Source: Marinicella meishanensis (GTDB lineage: Bacteria; Pseudomonadota; Gammaproteobacteria; Xanthomonadales; Marinicellaceae). Taken from it: a stretch of DNA of 64,000 bases. Below the pieces are notes generated by a model. That model did not search any database and was not told the origin of the DNA. It worked only from the letters and a program-made list of their open reading frames with translations. Positions 39,185 through 48,440 of this stretch are shown here, one piece after another (position 1 is the stretch's first letter; every line of letters starts with the position of its first letter). The stretch is taken from positions 124,001 to 188,000 of the forward strand of contig NZ_JAIOUV010000009.1 of NCBI RefSeq assembly GCF_019931145.1. The letters are read 5' to 3'. A program made the translations under genes and the position numbers.

Positions 39185-40295
39185 ATGGCTCATCTACTTG
39201 GGCTTGTCCCTGTTTGCTTTGGCTTTGTTTCATTTTTGGTACCGCCGCCAAGGTCGGGCGGCTGAACAACGGTGGCTGACCCAACAATTGGCCACGGCCG
39301 ATGAGTCCCAGCAAGCCGCCCTGGTGCAAGCCCTGAATCAGCTCAAACAACAACCCAAGCAGGGAGTCATCACCCTTTGGGTGGGCTTGTTGATCATTCC
39401 GGCCAGTTTTTTGATTGATTACATCTGGTTCCAAGACATCCCCCTGGAACAACGGGTCAGCGCCAGTCAAGCCAGCAACCAAGCACCCGACTTGGCCACC
39501 GCGATCAAACAGTTGGAAGCCAAACTGGCGGCCAACCCTGATGACCTGGAGGGCCAGTTGTTGTACGCCAGGGCCATGAGCTCAACCCGGCAGTTCGAAG
39601 CCGCCGTGGCGGCCTACCAAAAAGCCAACCAACTGGACCCCAACAATGCATTCATTTTGGTTGATCTGGCTGAAGCCATCGCTTTTCGCAACAACACCGG
39701 CAGTTTTTTGGGTGAACCTGAGCCCTATTTGGCCCAAGCCTTGGCCCTGAATCCCAGGCACCAGAAAGGCATGTGGTTGCAAGGCATTGTGCATTTTGAA
39801 AAACGTGAATACCCCCAGGCCGAAAGCCTGTGGACCGAATTGTTGCCCCTGGTCCAAAGCCCCAATGTGCAGGCCACCATCACCCAACAAATCAACCAAG
39901 CCCGGGCCGCCCAGAATCTGCCACCCATCGCCGAGGCCACCCCGCAACCGATCATTGCCAGCAGCTATTTTGTGGTGATTGATGCCGCAGACTCGGTCAA
40001 AGGCATGACCTTCAATGAACCCGCCCGCTTGTTTGTCTATGCCCGGGCGGTGGATGGCCCGCCCATGCCGGTGGCTGCAGTGCCCATTGAAGCCCCGTTT
40101 TCTTGGCCTGTTTCGGTGACCATCGGTGACCAACACAGCCTCAACGGCAATCGCAAGCTCAGTGACTTCAGCGAACTGGTCTTCACCGCCAAACTGAGCC
40201 AAACCGGCAGCGCCACACCCAGTGATGATGACATCAACAGTGAGGCCAGAACCGTGCCTGCCGGCACCCCCAGCATTCAATTGACACTGCAATAA
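39177..40295 (+). CDS. ccmI: Cytochrome c biogenesis protein CcmI
   Basis: A 372-residue protein with two N-terminal membrane helices and periplasmic tetratricopeptide repeats (ALNPRHQKGMWLQGIVHFEKRE), which bind the C-terminus of apocytochrome c. The ATG at 39177 overlaps the ccmH end by 8 bp. The C-terminal third (about residues 250-372) is a beta-type domain seen in CcmI of gammaproteobacteria. It completes the operon. Confidence 0.93.
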   Translation: MNEWLIYLGLSLFALALFHFWYRRQGRAAEQRWLTQQLATADESQQAALVQALNQLKQQPKQGVITLWVGLLIIPASFLIDYIWFQDIPLEQRVSASQASNQAPDLATAIKQLEAKLAANPDDLEGQLLYARAMSSTRQFEAAVAAYQKANQLDPNNAFILVDLAEAIAFRNNTGSFLGEPEPYLAQALALNPRHQKGMWLQGIVHFEKREYPQAESLWTELLPLVQSPNVQATITQQINQARAAQNLPPIAEATPQPIIASSYFVVIDAADSVKGMTFNEPARLFVYARAVDGPPMPVAAVPIEAPFSWPVSVTIGDQHSLNGNRKLSDFSELVFTAKLSQTGSATPSDDDINSEARTVPAGTPSIQLTLQ

Positions 40296-40319
40296 ACCCA
40301 ATCAACAGGAAACCACACC

Positions 40320-41276
40320 ATGGCAACAGCGCAAGAACCCGCCCCACGCAAAGTCCCCGAATTGAACCTGCGGGATTACCTGATCGGCACCGAACTGGAA
40401 CAACAACGCTTTGTGGATGAATTTTATGGCGGCTTGGTCGACTATGGTTTCATCGTCCTCAACCCCCATGAATTTGATTTTCAGCTGGTGGATGATTGTT
40501 ACCAGATTTTTAAGTCTTTCTTTAAATTGCCGCTGGCCACCAAACAACAATACAACATCCATGACGGTGGCAAACGTGGCTATGTGCCCCGACTGCAGGA
40601 GCATGCCAAAGACAGCAGCAACCCCGACTTGAAAGAATTTTGGCACGTCGGTCGCGAGGTGCCACCAGGACATCACTTGGCGCAAGAGTACCCGAAGAAC
40701 CTGTGGCCGGCCGAAATTCCTGAATTTCAGCAAAAAACCTATGCCTTGTATGAGCAGTTGGACCGCACGGCCCTGACCATGTTTCGCTCTTTGGCCACGG
40801 CCTTGGACGTGCCCAAAGATTACTTTGAAAAAATGACCCTGGACGGCAACTCCATCCTGCGGGCCATTCATTACCCACCGATGACTGAGTTTGAACTGCC
40901 CGGTTCGGTGCGGGCTGCGGCGCATGAAGACATCAACCTGATCACTTTGTTGGTCGGCGCCACCGACAGCGGGCTGGAATTGTTGGACCGCGATGGCCAA
41001 TGGCTGGCGGTGGAAAGCACCCCAGGGCAGATTGTGGTCGATTCCGGCGACATGCTCTCGCGCATTGCCAATGAGGTCATCCCAGCCACCACCCACCGCG
41101 TGGTCAATCCCAGCGACGACACCTCTGACCGCTACTCCATGCCCTTCTTCTGCCACCCGCATCCCGATGCCGTGCTCAGTTGCATCCCTTCATGCCTGAG
41201 TGACGGGGCCAAATACCCCAACATCACCGCCAGGGACTTTTTGAACCAACGGCTGCGTGAAATTGGCCTGAGTTGA
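40320..41276 (+). CDS. 2-oxoglutarate/Fe(II) oxygenase, isopenicillin-N-synthase type
   Basis: A 318-residue dioxygenase. The iron facial triad is visible as H and D in AAHEDIN and the distal H in TTHRVVNP, with R in the following DRYSMPFF segment binding 2-oxoglutarate. The N-terminal part (VDEFYGGLVDYGFIVL) matches the DIOX_N domain. It reads in the same direction as ccmI, 24 bp after it, but need not be functionally related. Substrate unknown; plant-hormone-like, antibiotic or lipid hydroxylation are known in the family. Confidence 0.9.
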   Translation: MATAQEPAPRKVPELNLRDYLIGTELEQQRFVDEFYGGLVDYGFIVLNPHEFDFQLVDDCYQIFKSFFKLPLATKQQYNIHDGGKRGYVPRLQEHAKDSSNPDLKEFWHVGREVPPGHHLAQEYPKNLWPAEIPEFQQKTYALYEQLDRTALTMFRSLATALDVPKDYFEKMTLDGNSILRAIHYPPMTEFELPGSVRAAAHEDINLITLLVGATDSGLELLDRDGQWLAVESTPGQIVVDSGDMLSRIANEVIPATTHRVVNPSDDTSDRYSMPFFCHPHPDAVLSCIPSCLSDGAKYPNITARDFLNQRLREIGLS

Positions 41277-41424
41277 GCTGGCTAGGCAGCCAATCGTCGG
41301 GTGGTTTGTGGCTGAATGTATAAATCATCACCGGTGATTGGCTGACAATTTTTGCTGCTGATTGGGCGGTTAGGATTCAATCAGCGTTTTCAGTGGTTTA
41401 TGGCCACACAATTATCACATTTTT

Positions 41425-41453
41425 TTGCAATTACCCGGATAATTCATTATGAT
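41425..41453 (+). promoter_or_regulatory. Sigma-70 promoter of the pilH gene
   Basis: TTGCAA at 41425-41430 and TATGAT at 41448-41453 with a 17-bp spacer. It lies 28 bp upstream of the pilH ATG, and the start site would leave a leader of about 22 bp. Confidence 0.8.
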
Positions 41454-41481
41454 GATCCTAGGTTAAAAACAAAGACACATT

Positions 41482-41844
41482 ATGGCAAGAATACTGATCA
41501 TTGATGATTCACCTTCACAATTGTATGGCATGCAGAAGATTGTGGAAAAACTGGGTCATGAAACCATTTTGACTGAAGATGGTAAGGAGGGGATACAAAT
41601 CGCACGTGAGCAATTACCTGATTTGATCTTGATGGATGTGGTGATGCCAGACTTGAATGGATTCCAAGCCACCCGTAAAATCAGTAAGGATGAGCGCACA
41701 GCGCACATCCCCATCATCATTGTCACCACCAAGAAATTAGAAACTGATCGGGTGTGGGGACTGCGTCAAGGCGCCAAAGAATATCTGGTCAAGCCAGTGA
41801 CGGAAAAAGCTTTGAAAGACGTGCTGAGCAACCACTTGCCCTGA
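41482..41844 (+). CDS. pilH: Twitching motility response regulator PilH
   Basis: A 120-residue single receiver domain. The acidic pair is IDDS, the phospho-acceptor is in LILMDVVMPD, and the conserved lysine is in YLVKPV. The segment VTTKKLETDRVWGLRQGAK is typical of PilH. It affects type IV pilus retraction. It has its own promoter and terminator. No other pil-chp genes are nearby. Confidence 0.88.
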   Translation: MARILIIDDSPSQLYGMQKIVEKLGHETILTEDGKEGIQIAREQLPDLILMDVVMPDLNGFQATRKISKDERTAHIPIIIVTTKKLETDRVWGLRQGAKEYLVKPVTEKALKDVLSNHLP

Positions 41845-41866
41845 AACCCTGACCCATCAATGAATT

Positions 41867-42448
41867 TTATAGACCACCGGTGAAACCCGGTGGTTTTTTT
41901 TGCCCACCCACTTCACCCAAATACTGACGGTAGTATTGCAACTCCTTGATCGATTCTCGGATGTCAGCCAAGGCCAGGTGTTCTCCTGATTTGGAAAAAC
42001 CATTCAACAGCTGCGGATTCCAGCGGCGAATCAACTCCTTGATGGAACTGACATCAATTTGTCGGTAGTGAAAGTAGTTTTCCAATTGTGGCATCCATTT
42101 GGCCAGAAACCGGCGGTCTTGACAAATGCTGTTGCCACACATCGGCGACGCATGGATGTCGACATGCTCTTGTAAAAACTCAATGGTCAACTGTTCGGCT
42201 TCGCGGGCCGAGACATCGGATTCAATCACCCGGTCCCACAATCCCGAAATGCTGTGGTGCTCGGTGTTCCAATCATCCATGGCTTGCAACACTTTTTCCT
42301 CTTGGTGGATGGCGATGCAGGGCCCTTCGGCGATGGTCTCCAATTCCTGATTGGTGACTATCGTGGCGATTTCGATGATGCGGTCCTTGAACGGGTCCAG
42401 CCCAGTCATTTCCAAATCAATCCAGATTAAATTGGTCTTCTTGCTCAT
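41867..42448 (-). CDS. orn: Oligoribonuclease
   Basis: A 193-residue 3'-5' exonuclease of the DEDDh family that degrades dinucleotides and tiny RNAs. Catalytic residues are in [11 protein letters not shown], the DRRFL segment, and [19 protein letters not shown] precedes the ATG. It is divergent from rsgA as in many gammaproteobacteria. Confidence 0.97.
   Translation of the reverse strand: MSKKTNLIWIDLEMTGLDPFKDRIIEIATIVTNQELETIAEGPCIAIHQEEKVLQAMDDWNTEHHSISGLWDRVIESDVSAREAEQLTIEFLQEHVDIHASPMCGNSICQDRRFLAKWMPQLENYFHYRQIDVSSIKELIRRWNPQLLNGFSKSGEHLALADIRESIKELQYYRQYLGEVGGQKKPPGFTGGL
41873..41901 (+). terminator. Terminator of pilH, overlapping the 3' end of orn
   Basis: ACCACCGG pairs with CCGGTGGT (loop of 6) and a run of T follows. 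It lies 29 bp after pilH and inside the last codons of the convergent orn gene, which ends at 41867. Confidence 0.85.
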
Positions 42449-42556
42449 CTTGATTTCCTGCTGTTCCGTGTGTGGGGCGACTGTTCAGAGCTGATATTTT
42501 ACCGCATGAGCCATCGCTTTGTTGGAATAATCAGGCAATTCAGTTACCATGTCGCC

Positions 42557-43435
42557 ATGTCAGACAGTTACCGCGTCACCGCCACCCAGAAGACCACAGC
42601 CAGCTTGATCAAGCTGGAGGACCACTCGACTGTCAGTGCCTTTTTTCCCCGCAAGTTCAAACCCATCTGTGGTGATCGGGTGACCATTGAACAGGCCAAA
42701 GGCGAACACAAAATCAAGTCCATCGACAAACGATGCAACAGCTTTTGTCGGGCCGATAACCGCGGTCGCAAACAACACATCGCCGCCAATGTCGATCAAA
42801 TCATGATTGTGATGGCGGTCAAACCCGCCCCCACCCGCGACATCTTAAACCGCTATCTGGTCACCGCTGAATTGGAAGGTATTGAGCCCATCTTGGTGTT
42901 CAATAAATCGGACATGGATGACCAGGTGTTCATTAACTTGATCAATCAATATGAACAATTGGGCTATCAAGTATTCAAGACCTCCAAAAAAGAGGCTGCA
43001 TCGATCACCGCGATCAAGCCCTTGTTGGCTGACAAAACCACCGTGATTGTGGGCCAATCCGGCGTTGGCAAATCCTCCATCACCCGGGTGATGATGCCAA
43101 CGGTGGAACTGAAAACCGGTAAGCTTTCGGCCAAAACCGGTAAAGGGGCCCACACCACCAGCGTCACCCAAATGTATCACTATGAACCATTGAATGCCTT
43201 CATCATCGATTCCCCAGGCGTCTGGGAATATGGCTTGTGGTTGATGACGCCGCATGAAATTGCGCATGGCTTCAGGGAATTCCAAACACTGCTGGGTCAA
43301 TGCAAATTCAGCAATTGCACCCACATCCATGAACCCCAATGTGCCATCATGGCCGCAGTCAAAGCCGGCCGCATCCGCGACAGCCGTTATCAGTCTTATT
43401 TGCGCATCGTCGATTCGATGAAATATTGGGGCTGA
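42557..43435 (+). CDS. rsgA: Ribosome small-subunit GTPase RsgA
   Basis: A 292-residue GTPase that acts in 30S subunit maturation. An N-terminal OB fold (about residues 1-65) precedes a circularly permuted GTPase domain: NKSD, then VGQSGVGKSS, then DSPG. A zinc site CKFSNCTHIHEPQC follows near the C-terminus. The chosen ATG is where the OB fold begins; alternatives at 42470 (GTG) and 42506 exist. Length is at the short end of the family. Confidence 0.93.
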   Translation: MSDSYRVTATQKTTASLIKLEDHSTVSAFFPRKFKPICGDRVTIEQAKGEHKIKSIDKRCNSFCRADNRGRKQHIAANVDQIMIVMAVKPAPTRDILNRYLVTAELEGIEPILVFNKSDMDDQVFINLINQYEQLGYQVFKTSKKEAASITAIKPLLADKTTVIVGQSGVGKSSITRVMMPTVELKTGKLSAKTGKGAHTTSVTQMYHYEPLNAFIIDSPGVWEYGLWLMTPHEIAHGFREFQTLLGQCKFSNCTHIHEPQCAIMAAVKAGRIRDSRYQSYLRIVDSMKYWG

Positions 43436-43477
43436 AGGGACACCAACAATTCACCGCCAGTGGGTTAAAATAGCCCC

Positions 43478-44053
43478 ATGAGTATTCAATTCTGTAACCA
43501 ATGCGGTCACGAAGTGGTGCACCGGATTCCAGAGGGGGACGACAAACCACGGGCCATCTGTACCCAGTGTTTTCACATTCAGTACGAAAACCCCAAAATC
43601 GTCAATGCCTGCATCATTGAACACCAGGGCAAAATCCTGTTGGGCAAGCGCACCATCCAACCCCGAGCCGGGTTTTGGAACGTACCAGCTGGTTTCATGG
43701 AAAACGGTGAAGCCACCCGTTCAGGGGCCATTCGTGAAGTCAAAGAAGAGCTGCTGGCCGACTTGAAAAACGTCACCTTATTCGGCGTCTACAACATCAT
43801 TCAACGCAACCAAGTGCATGTCTATTTTCGCGGGGAATTGGCCCACGATCATTTCGGCCCTGGCGCCGAAACTTCGGATGTGCGCCTGTTTACCCCAGCC
43901 GACATTCCCTGGGACGAATTGGCTTTTCCGGTCGGCATCACCGCCTTGCAGCGCTACGTCAAAGAAATGAAAACCGGTGATTTTTCCATCAAGGAAGAAG
44001 ACATCATCATCGATTATGACCTCTTGAAACAAATCAACCAGGACATGCAGTGA
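43478..44053 (+). CDS. Zinc-ribbon Nudix hydrolase
   Basis: A 191-residue protein. A zinc ribbon C6/C9 (CNQCG) with C28/C31 (CTQC) is followed by a Nudix domain with box GFMENGEATRSGAIREVKEE. The arrangement recalls NADH pyrophosphatase-type Nudix enzymes, but it lacks their longer N-terminal domain. The last codons overlap the next gene's GTG start (GTGA). Confidence 0.88.
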   Translation: MSIQFCNQCGHEVVHRIPEGDDKPRAICTQCFHIQYENPKIVNACIIEHQGKILLGKRTIQPRAGFWNVPAGFMENGEATRSGAIREVKEELLADLKNVTLFGVYNIIQRNQVHVYFRGELAHDHFGPGAETSDVRLFTPADIPWDELAFPVGITALQRYVKEMKTGDFSIKEEDIIIDYDLLKQINQDMQ

Positions 44054-44913
44054 TTCAGGTTGCCAGTTTTTTTGACCCCAACACCAACACCTTCAGTTAT
44101 GTGGTGACAGACCCCCAAACCCGGCATTGTGCGGTGATTGATCCGGTGTTGGATTTCGATGTGGCCTCTGGCCAAGTCAGCACCGAAAGTGCCGATCAGT
44201 TGGTGGCATACATCCGGGATCAGGCCTTACACACCGAATGGTTGTTGGAAACCCACATCCATGCCGACCACCTCACCGCCACCCATTACCTGCAAAGCCA
44301 ACTGGGTGGGCAGACCGCCATTGGCAGCGGCTTCACCGCCGTGCCACCCCACTGGGTGCCCTTGTTTGACACCGGTGCCGACACCCCGATTGATGGTTCA
44401 CAGTTTGACCATTTGTTGGCTGATGGCACCACCATCAAGGTGGGAGAACAGACCCTGCAAGTGATGCACACCCCCGGTCACACCCCTGCGTGCAGCAGTT
44501 ACCTGATCGGTGATTGTGTGTTTGTGGGTGACACCTTGTTTCACCCCCAATTGGGCACCGCTCGGGTTGACTTCCCCGGTGGCAGTGCCAGCGATTTGTA
44601 TCAATCCATCCAACGCTTGTACCAACTGCCCGATGACACCCGGGTTTACCTGTGTCATGACTACCCCGAAACCCGTGATCCCACTTGTTGTGTCACCATC
44701 GGCCAACAAAAGCTACACAATGTGATGGTCAATGCCCAAACGCCGTTTGACGAGTTCAAGGCCAAGCGTGAAGCCCGCGATCAACAATTGACAGTGCCCG
44801 AACTGATCTTGCCAGCGATTCAATGCAACATGCGTTTGGGATCGTTGGGCACCCCGCATGACAATGGCGTGCAATACGTGCGCATTCCCATCAATCAAGT
44901 GTCAAAAATTTAA
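44050..44913 (+). CDS. Metallo-beta-lactamase-fold persulfide-dioxygenase-like hydrolase
   Basis: A 287-residue MBL-fold protein. Metal residues: THIHADHL, HTPGHTPAC, GDTLFHP and the later CHDYPE. The layout resembles ETHE1/Blh persulfide dioxygenases, which oxidise glutathione persulfide to sulfite with an iron ion. It starts with GTG inside the stop of the Nudix gene, so the two are translationally coupled. Glyoxalase II activity is an alternative for the fold but the sequence suits the ETHE1 type. Confidence 0.83.
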   Translation: MIQVASFFDPNTNTFSYVVTDPQTRHCAVIDPVLDFDVASGQVSTESADQLVAYIRDQALHTEWLLETHIHADHLTATHYLQSQLGGQTAIGSGFTAVPPHWVPLFDTGADTPIDGSQFDHLLADGTTIKVGEQTLQVMHTPGHTPACSSYLIGDCVFVGDTLFHPQLGTARVDFPGGSASDLYQSIQRLYQLPDDTRVYLCHDYPETRDPTCCVTIGQQKLHNVMVNAQTPFDEFKAKREARDQQLTVPELILPAIQCNMRLGSLGTPHDNGVQYVRIPINQVSKI

Positions 44914-44938
44914 CCCAACCACCTCAGGAACCAACACC

Positions 44939-45154
44939 ATGCCAACCATTCACATCAACAGAGAACCCGTCGAGCTGTATAAAATTTTGAAATTTGAAGG
45001 GCTGGTGGGCACCGGCGGCGAAGCCAAAGTGGTGATCGACCAAGGCATGGTCAAAGTCAATGGTGAACCGGAACTGCAACGGCGCAAAAAAATTCGACAT
45101 GGCGATGTCATCGAGTTCATGGAATGTGCGTACCAAATTGTTTATGAGCCCTGA
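44939..45154 (+). CDS. S4-domain RNA-binding protein (YbcJ-like)
   Basis: A 71-residue single S4 domain (VELYKILKFEGLVGTGGEAK, VKVNGE, RRKKIRHGDVIE). Such small proteins bind structured RNA; YbcJ is the closest known kind. The ATG at 44939 is chosen because the domain starts there. It lies between the metallohydrolase and the deacetylase genes. Confidence 0.85.
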   Translation: MPTIHINREPVELYKILKFEGLVGTGGEAKVVIDQGMVKVNGEPELQRRKKIRHGDVIEFMECAYQIVYEP

Positions 45155-45168
45155 CCCAGCCCACTGAC

Positions 45169-46077
45169 ATGTCCATCCCCCTGGTCTATTCACCGTTCTA
45201 CTCCTACCCATTCCCGGCCACCCACCGCTTTCCGATGGACAAATTCAAACAGCTGCATCGCTGTTTGACAGCAGCGGGACTGCTGCAAGCGCACAACGTG
45301 TTTCGACCCGGTCGGGTCAAACCAGCGGTGCTGGAGCTGGCGCACCACCGTGACTACATCCAGCGTTTTCAACACAACCAATTGAGTCAACAAGAGTTGC
45401 GCAAAATGGGCTTGCCCTGGAGCGAACCCTTGGTCAAACGTTCCATGATTTCACCCAACGGCACCCTGATGACCGGCGCCATTGCTTTGCGCCATGGTGT
45501 GGCCTGTCACTTGGCCGGCGGCACCCACCATGCCTACCACGATCACGGTCGTGGCTATTGTGTGTTCAATGATTTGGCGGTGGCTGCCAAAGCCCTGATC
45601 GCACAGGGCAAAGCCAACAAAATCCTGATCTTTGACTGCGATGTGCACCAGGGTGATGGCACCGCCTCAATCTTGGCCGATGACCCACAGGTTTTCACCT
45701 GTTCAATTCATTGTGAAAAAAACTTTCCCCACCACAAACAAACCAGTGATCTGGATGTCGGTTTACCCAAAGGCATGGACGATGAAGAATATCTGGCCGT
45801 GGTCCACGAAACCTTGCTCGAAGCCTTGCGATTGAGCCAACCGGATTTGGTGTTTTATGATGCCGGGGTGGATGTTTACGCCGAAGACGGTCTGGGGTAT
45901 TTGAACATTTCCACCGCAGGCATCGCCGCGCGTGAACGCTTGGTGTTGCACACCATTCAACAACACAACCTGCCGGTGGCCACCGTCATTGGCGGCGGTT
46001 ACGACCGCGACCAAAAAGCCTTGGCCCAAAGGCATGCTTTGGTGTTCCATGCCGCCGCTGAGGTGTTCAGCAACTGA
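45169..46077 (+). CDS. Histone-deacetylase-family amidohydrolase
   Basis: A 302-residue zinc hydrolase of the HDAC/AcuC superfamily. Visible: the histidine pair GGTHHAYHDHGRGYCVF, zinc aspartates in DCDVHQGDGT and DAGVDVYAEDG, and the GGGYD C-terminal segment. Substrates may be acetylpolyamines or acetylated proteins. It starts 15 bp after the S4 gene. Confidence 0.9.
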   Translation: MSIPLVYSPFYSYPFPATHRFPMDKFKQLHRCLTAAGLLQAHNVFRPGRVKPAVLELAHHRDYIQRFQHNQLSQQELRKMGLPWSEPLVKRSMISPNGTLMTGAIALRHGVACHLAGGTHHAYHDHGRGYCVFNDLAVAAKALIAQGKANKILIFDCDVHQGDGTASILADDPQVFTCSIHCEKNFPHHKQTSDLDVGLPKGMDDEEYLAVVHETLLEALRLSQPDLVFYDAGVDVYAEDGLGYLNISTAGIAARERLVLHTIQQHNLPVATVIGGGYDRDQKALAQRHALVFHAAAEVFSN

Positions 46078-46104
46078 ACGGCCACCTCAGGACATCAGGG
46101 GGCA

Positions 46105-47298
46105 TCACAGTGGTGCCGGGTTGTGACAGCTGATCACCGGCAAATCGGGCCGATCAGAATCCAGGATGCCAGCAAAGTTGATGGCCGCCCAATCATCGTG
46201 GTCGGATAAGGTGGTCAGCACCCCACCACAACTGCTGTTGCCACCATCGCTGTTGATGTCAACGCTGACCGGCGCACCATCTATCACCGCATTGTCATTC
46301 CAGTCAATCGCTTGGCTGTTACAGATGCCATCGGCCTCGATCAGTTGGTTTTCATTCAACGGCGCATTCAATCCCCGCGAGTAGTCCAACACCCCATCAC
46401 CAGCCCCATCACAATCATCATCGGCACCGGGAAACTGAAATTGGTAATTCATCACCGAGTTGTAATTGGGTTTGTAGTTACATGAGGTGTTGCCGCCGTG
46501 GCGGTATGACAGGTTGTGGCCCAATTCATGCAAGATGGTGTGTGACACATTGCGATCGGAGCCAAAACAATACAATGACACGATCAAATCATCACCATTC
46601 AATTCGGCTTGGCCAGAACTGCCACTGTTGGTGTTGTAGCGATGGGGCAATATGGTGTAATGAAAGTAACCGTCGCGGTTGCTGGGGAAATGACTGGCTT
46701 TGTGGGCCAGGAATTCAGCCCCACTGACGCCGCCGGTCAAGACCCCATCGGCATCGTTGATCAAATTACCTTGATCGAACACCCCACCTTGGCCGTAATC
46801 CTGAATGATCACAATGCCGGTGCTGCCATCGGGGTTGCTGTTCGGCGCATTCAGGAAAGCCAAAGCCACCAGATTCATGGCGTTTTCTCGCGGTCGGTGT
46901 GAATGGGCAGCACAGGTACCCGCATCGAGGTTGTCATCGAACCAATCGTATTCGATGAGGATGTTTTGCACCAAGGGGTTCACCCCCATGGCCGGCAAAT
47001 CCAAACCACCGGCGGTGCCCAAAACCTCGTCCCCGTCACTCAGGGCATCACCATCGGTGTCCGGATCGTTGGGATCGGTACCGGTGTCGGTGGGACTGAC
47101 GTAGATCAGGGTGTTGGTTTCATGACAATTCAACAAGCCATCGTTGTCGTTGTCACCGGTGTCCTGACAAGCCAGCAAACTTTCAAAACCAGCACTGAAG
47201 ATGAAGTCGCCCTCGAAACCATGGCGAAAAATCAGCTGAGCCACGGCACCACCCAACCACAGCAAACCAGCCAACAGCAGCAGAAATTTGTGATTCAC
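46105..47298 (-). CDS. Secreted zinc metalloprotease with type 3 thrombospondin-like repeats
   Basis: A 397-residue protein with an N-terminal signal peptide (KFLLLLAGLLWLGGAVAQ) and a metzincin-type active site HTILHELGHNLSYRHGG. Aspartate-rich calcium-binding repeats (DTGDNDNDGLLNC, DPDTDGDALSDGDE) lie upstream of it. The GTG at 47298 with GGAG upstream is chosen; the open frame extends further. The N-terminus of the mature part carries FRHGFE and FSAGFE, similar to tags seen in two other secreted proteins here. It is convergent with the HDAC gene and follows the TSUP gene leftwards. Confidence 0.8.
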   Translation of the reverse strand: MNHKFLLLLAGLLWLGGAVAQLIFRHGFEGDFIFSAGFESLLACQDTGDNDNDGLLNCHETNTLIYVSPTDTGTDPNDPDTDGDALSDGDEVLGTAGGLDLPAMGVNPLVQNILIEYDWFDDNLDAGTCAAHSHRPRENAMNLVALAFLNAPNSNPDGSTGIVIIQDYGQGGVFDQGNLINDADGVLTGGVSGAEFLAHKASHFPSNRDGYFHYTILPHRYNTNSGSSGQAELNGDDLIVSLYCFGSDRNVSHTILHELGHNLSYRHGGNTSCNYKPNYNSVMNYQFQFPGADDDCDGAGDGVLDYSRGLNAPLNENQLIEADGICNSQAIDWNDNAVIDGAPVSVDINSDGGNSSCGGVLTTLSDHDDWAAINFAGILDSDRPDLPVISCHNPAPL

Positions 47299-47369
47299 CC
47301 TTCTCTCCGAGCGGACGCAAAACACCATCTTAACGCAGAACCACGCACCGTGCAGCTGGTATTCTGCAA

Positions 47370-48143
47370 TCAGATCAGGCCACTGACCAGGCCCAAGGCC
47401 ACCACCACCAACAGCAAGGACACAGCCACATGCACGGTTTTGATGGTGACTTTTTGCAGCACTTTCTTTCCGATGAAAGCACCGGCAAAAGCCGCCAATG
47501 AGGCACTGATCACCAGCACCCAATCGACTTGATCATGGTTGGCCACGAGGTCTTGACCATAGACCGTCAACCGCGCCACATCAACCATCACCGCCACCAT
47601 CACCCCGGTGGCGACAAACTGTTCTTTGCTCAAGCCGGCTTTCAACAAGAACATGCTGCGAAAGGCACCTTGGTGGCCGGACAAACCACCAAAAAAGCCA
47701 CTGATGGTGCCGCCCAATGGCAAGAATTGGGGTCCCAGCTTGATGTGCGCAAAAGTCTTTGAAAATTCCAGCAACACAAACACCAGGATCAAACCGCCAA
47801 CGATGACGTTGAGCCAGGTGGTCTGCCCTTGGTAGCCCCACATTTCATAGCTCAATGGTTGGCTGCTTTGGGCCAACCAGCCCAACACCCAGGCGCCAAC
47901 AAAGGCCGCCAACACCGCCGCCACGCCAAAACGCAGCAACACCGACCACACCGCATGTTTACCCAGCAAAGCCACTTTAAACAGGTTGTTGGCCAAATGC
48001 ACCAAAGCGGTCATGCCGATCGCCACTTCCAAGGGAAAAAACAAAGCCACCACCGGCATCAACAAAGTGCCCAGGCCGAAGCCTGAAAACAGGGTCAGTA
48101 AGGAAGCCAGCAAGGCCACAGCACAAACAATGATCAACTCCAT
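47370..48143 (-). CDS. TSUP-family (TauE/SafE) membrane permease
   Basis: A 257-residue protein with about eight membrane helices and the typical duplicated glycine-rich motifs (FSGFGLGTLLMPV, GGTISGFFGGLSGHQGAFR). It is likely a sulfur-compound or organic-acid anion exporter. It is downstream of the 86-aa and prpF genes in the same direction. Confidence 0.88.
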   Translation of the reverse strand: MELIIVCAVALLASLLTLFSGFGLGTLLMPVVALFFPLEVAIGMTALVHLANNLFKVALLGKHAVWSVLLRFGVAAVLAAFVGAWVLGWLAQSSQPLSYEMWGYQGQTTWLNVIVGGLILVFVLLEFSKTFAHIKLGPQFLPLGGTISGFFGGLSGHQGAFRSMFLLKAGLSKEQFVATGVMVAVMVDVARLTVYGQDLVANHDQVDWVLVISASLAAFAGAFIGKKVLQKVTIKTVHVAVSLLLVVVALGLVSGLI

Positions 48144-48176
48144 GAACTCACCTCATGTTGCCGCTGGTGGTATGTT

Positions 48177-48437
48177 TCAAGCCAGATGGGTTTGATAAAA
48201 CCACCAAAGGATGGGTCCCCAGATCAACCAACCCACCAGCATTTTTTTGAAAAAACCGTCTTCAGAGCCGGCCACATGGGTGACCAAGCCAATTTCATCT
48301 TCATCCTCATGGGGTTTGAAGTGCCGATAGACCCTCACCACCAGCCAACCGGTGAGGAATGGCAAAACCCCCAGTCCTAAAAAGATGCCCAAGATGGCTT
48401 GGGCTTCCCAGGGCAAACTGAGGAACCGATTGATCAT
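48177..48437 (-). CDS. Small membrane protein between prpF and the TSUP gene
   Basis: An 86-residue protein with two hydrophobic segments (ILGIFLGLGVLPFLTGWLVV and MLVGWLIWGPILWWFY) and a charged middle loop (HEDEDEIG). It starts 3 bp after prpF ends and is followed 33 bp later by the TSUP gene, so it is part of one leftward unit. No family recognised. Confidence 0.7.
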   Translation of the reverse strand: MINRFLSLPWEAQAILGIFLGLGVLPFLTGWLVVRVYRHFKPHEDEDEIGLVTHVAGSEDGFFKKMLVGWLIWGPILWWFYQTHLA

Positions 48438-48440
48438 GGC

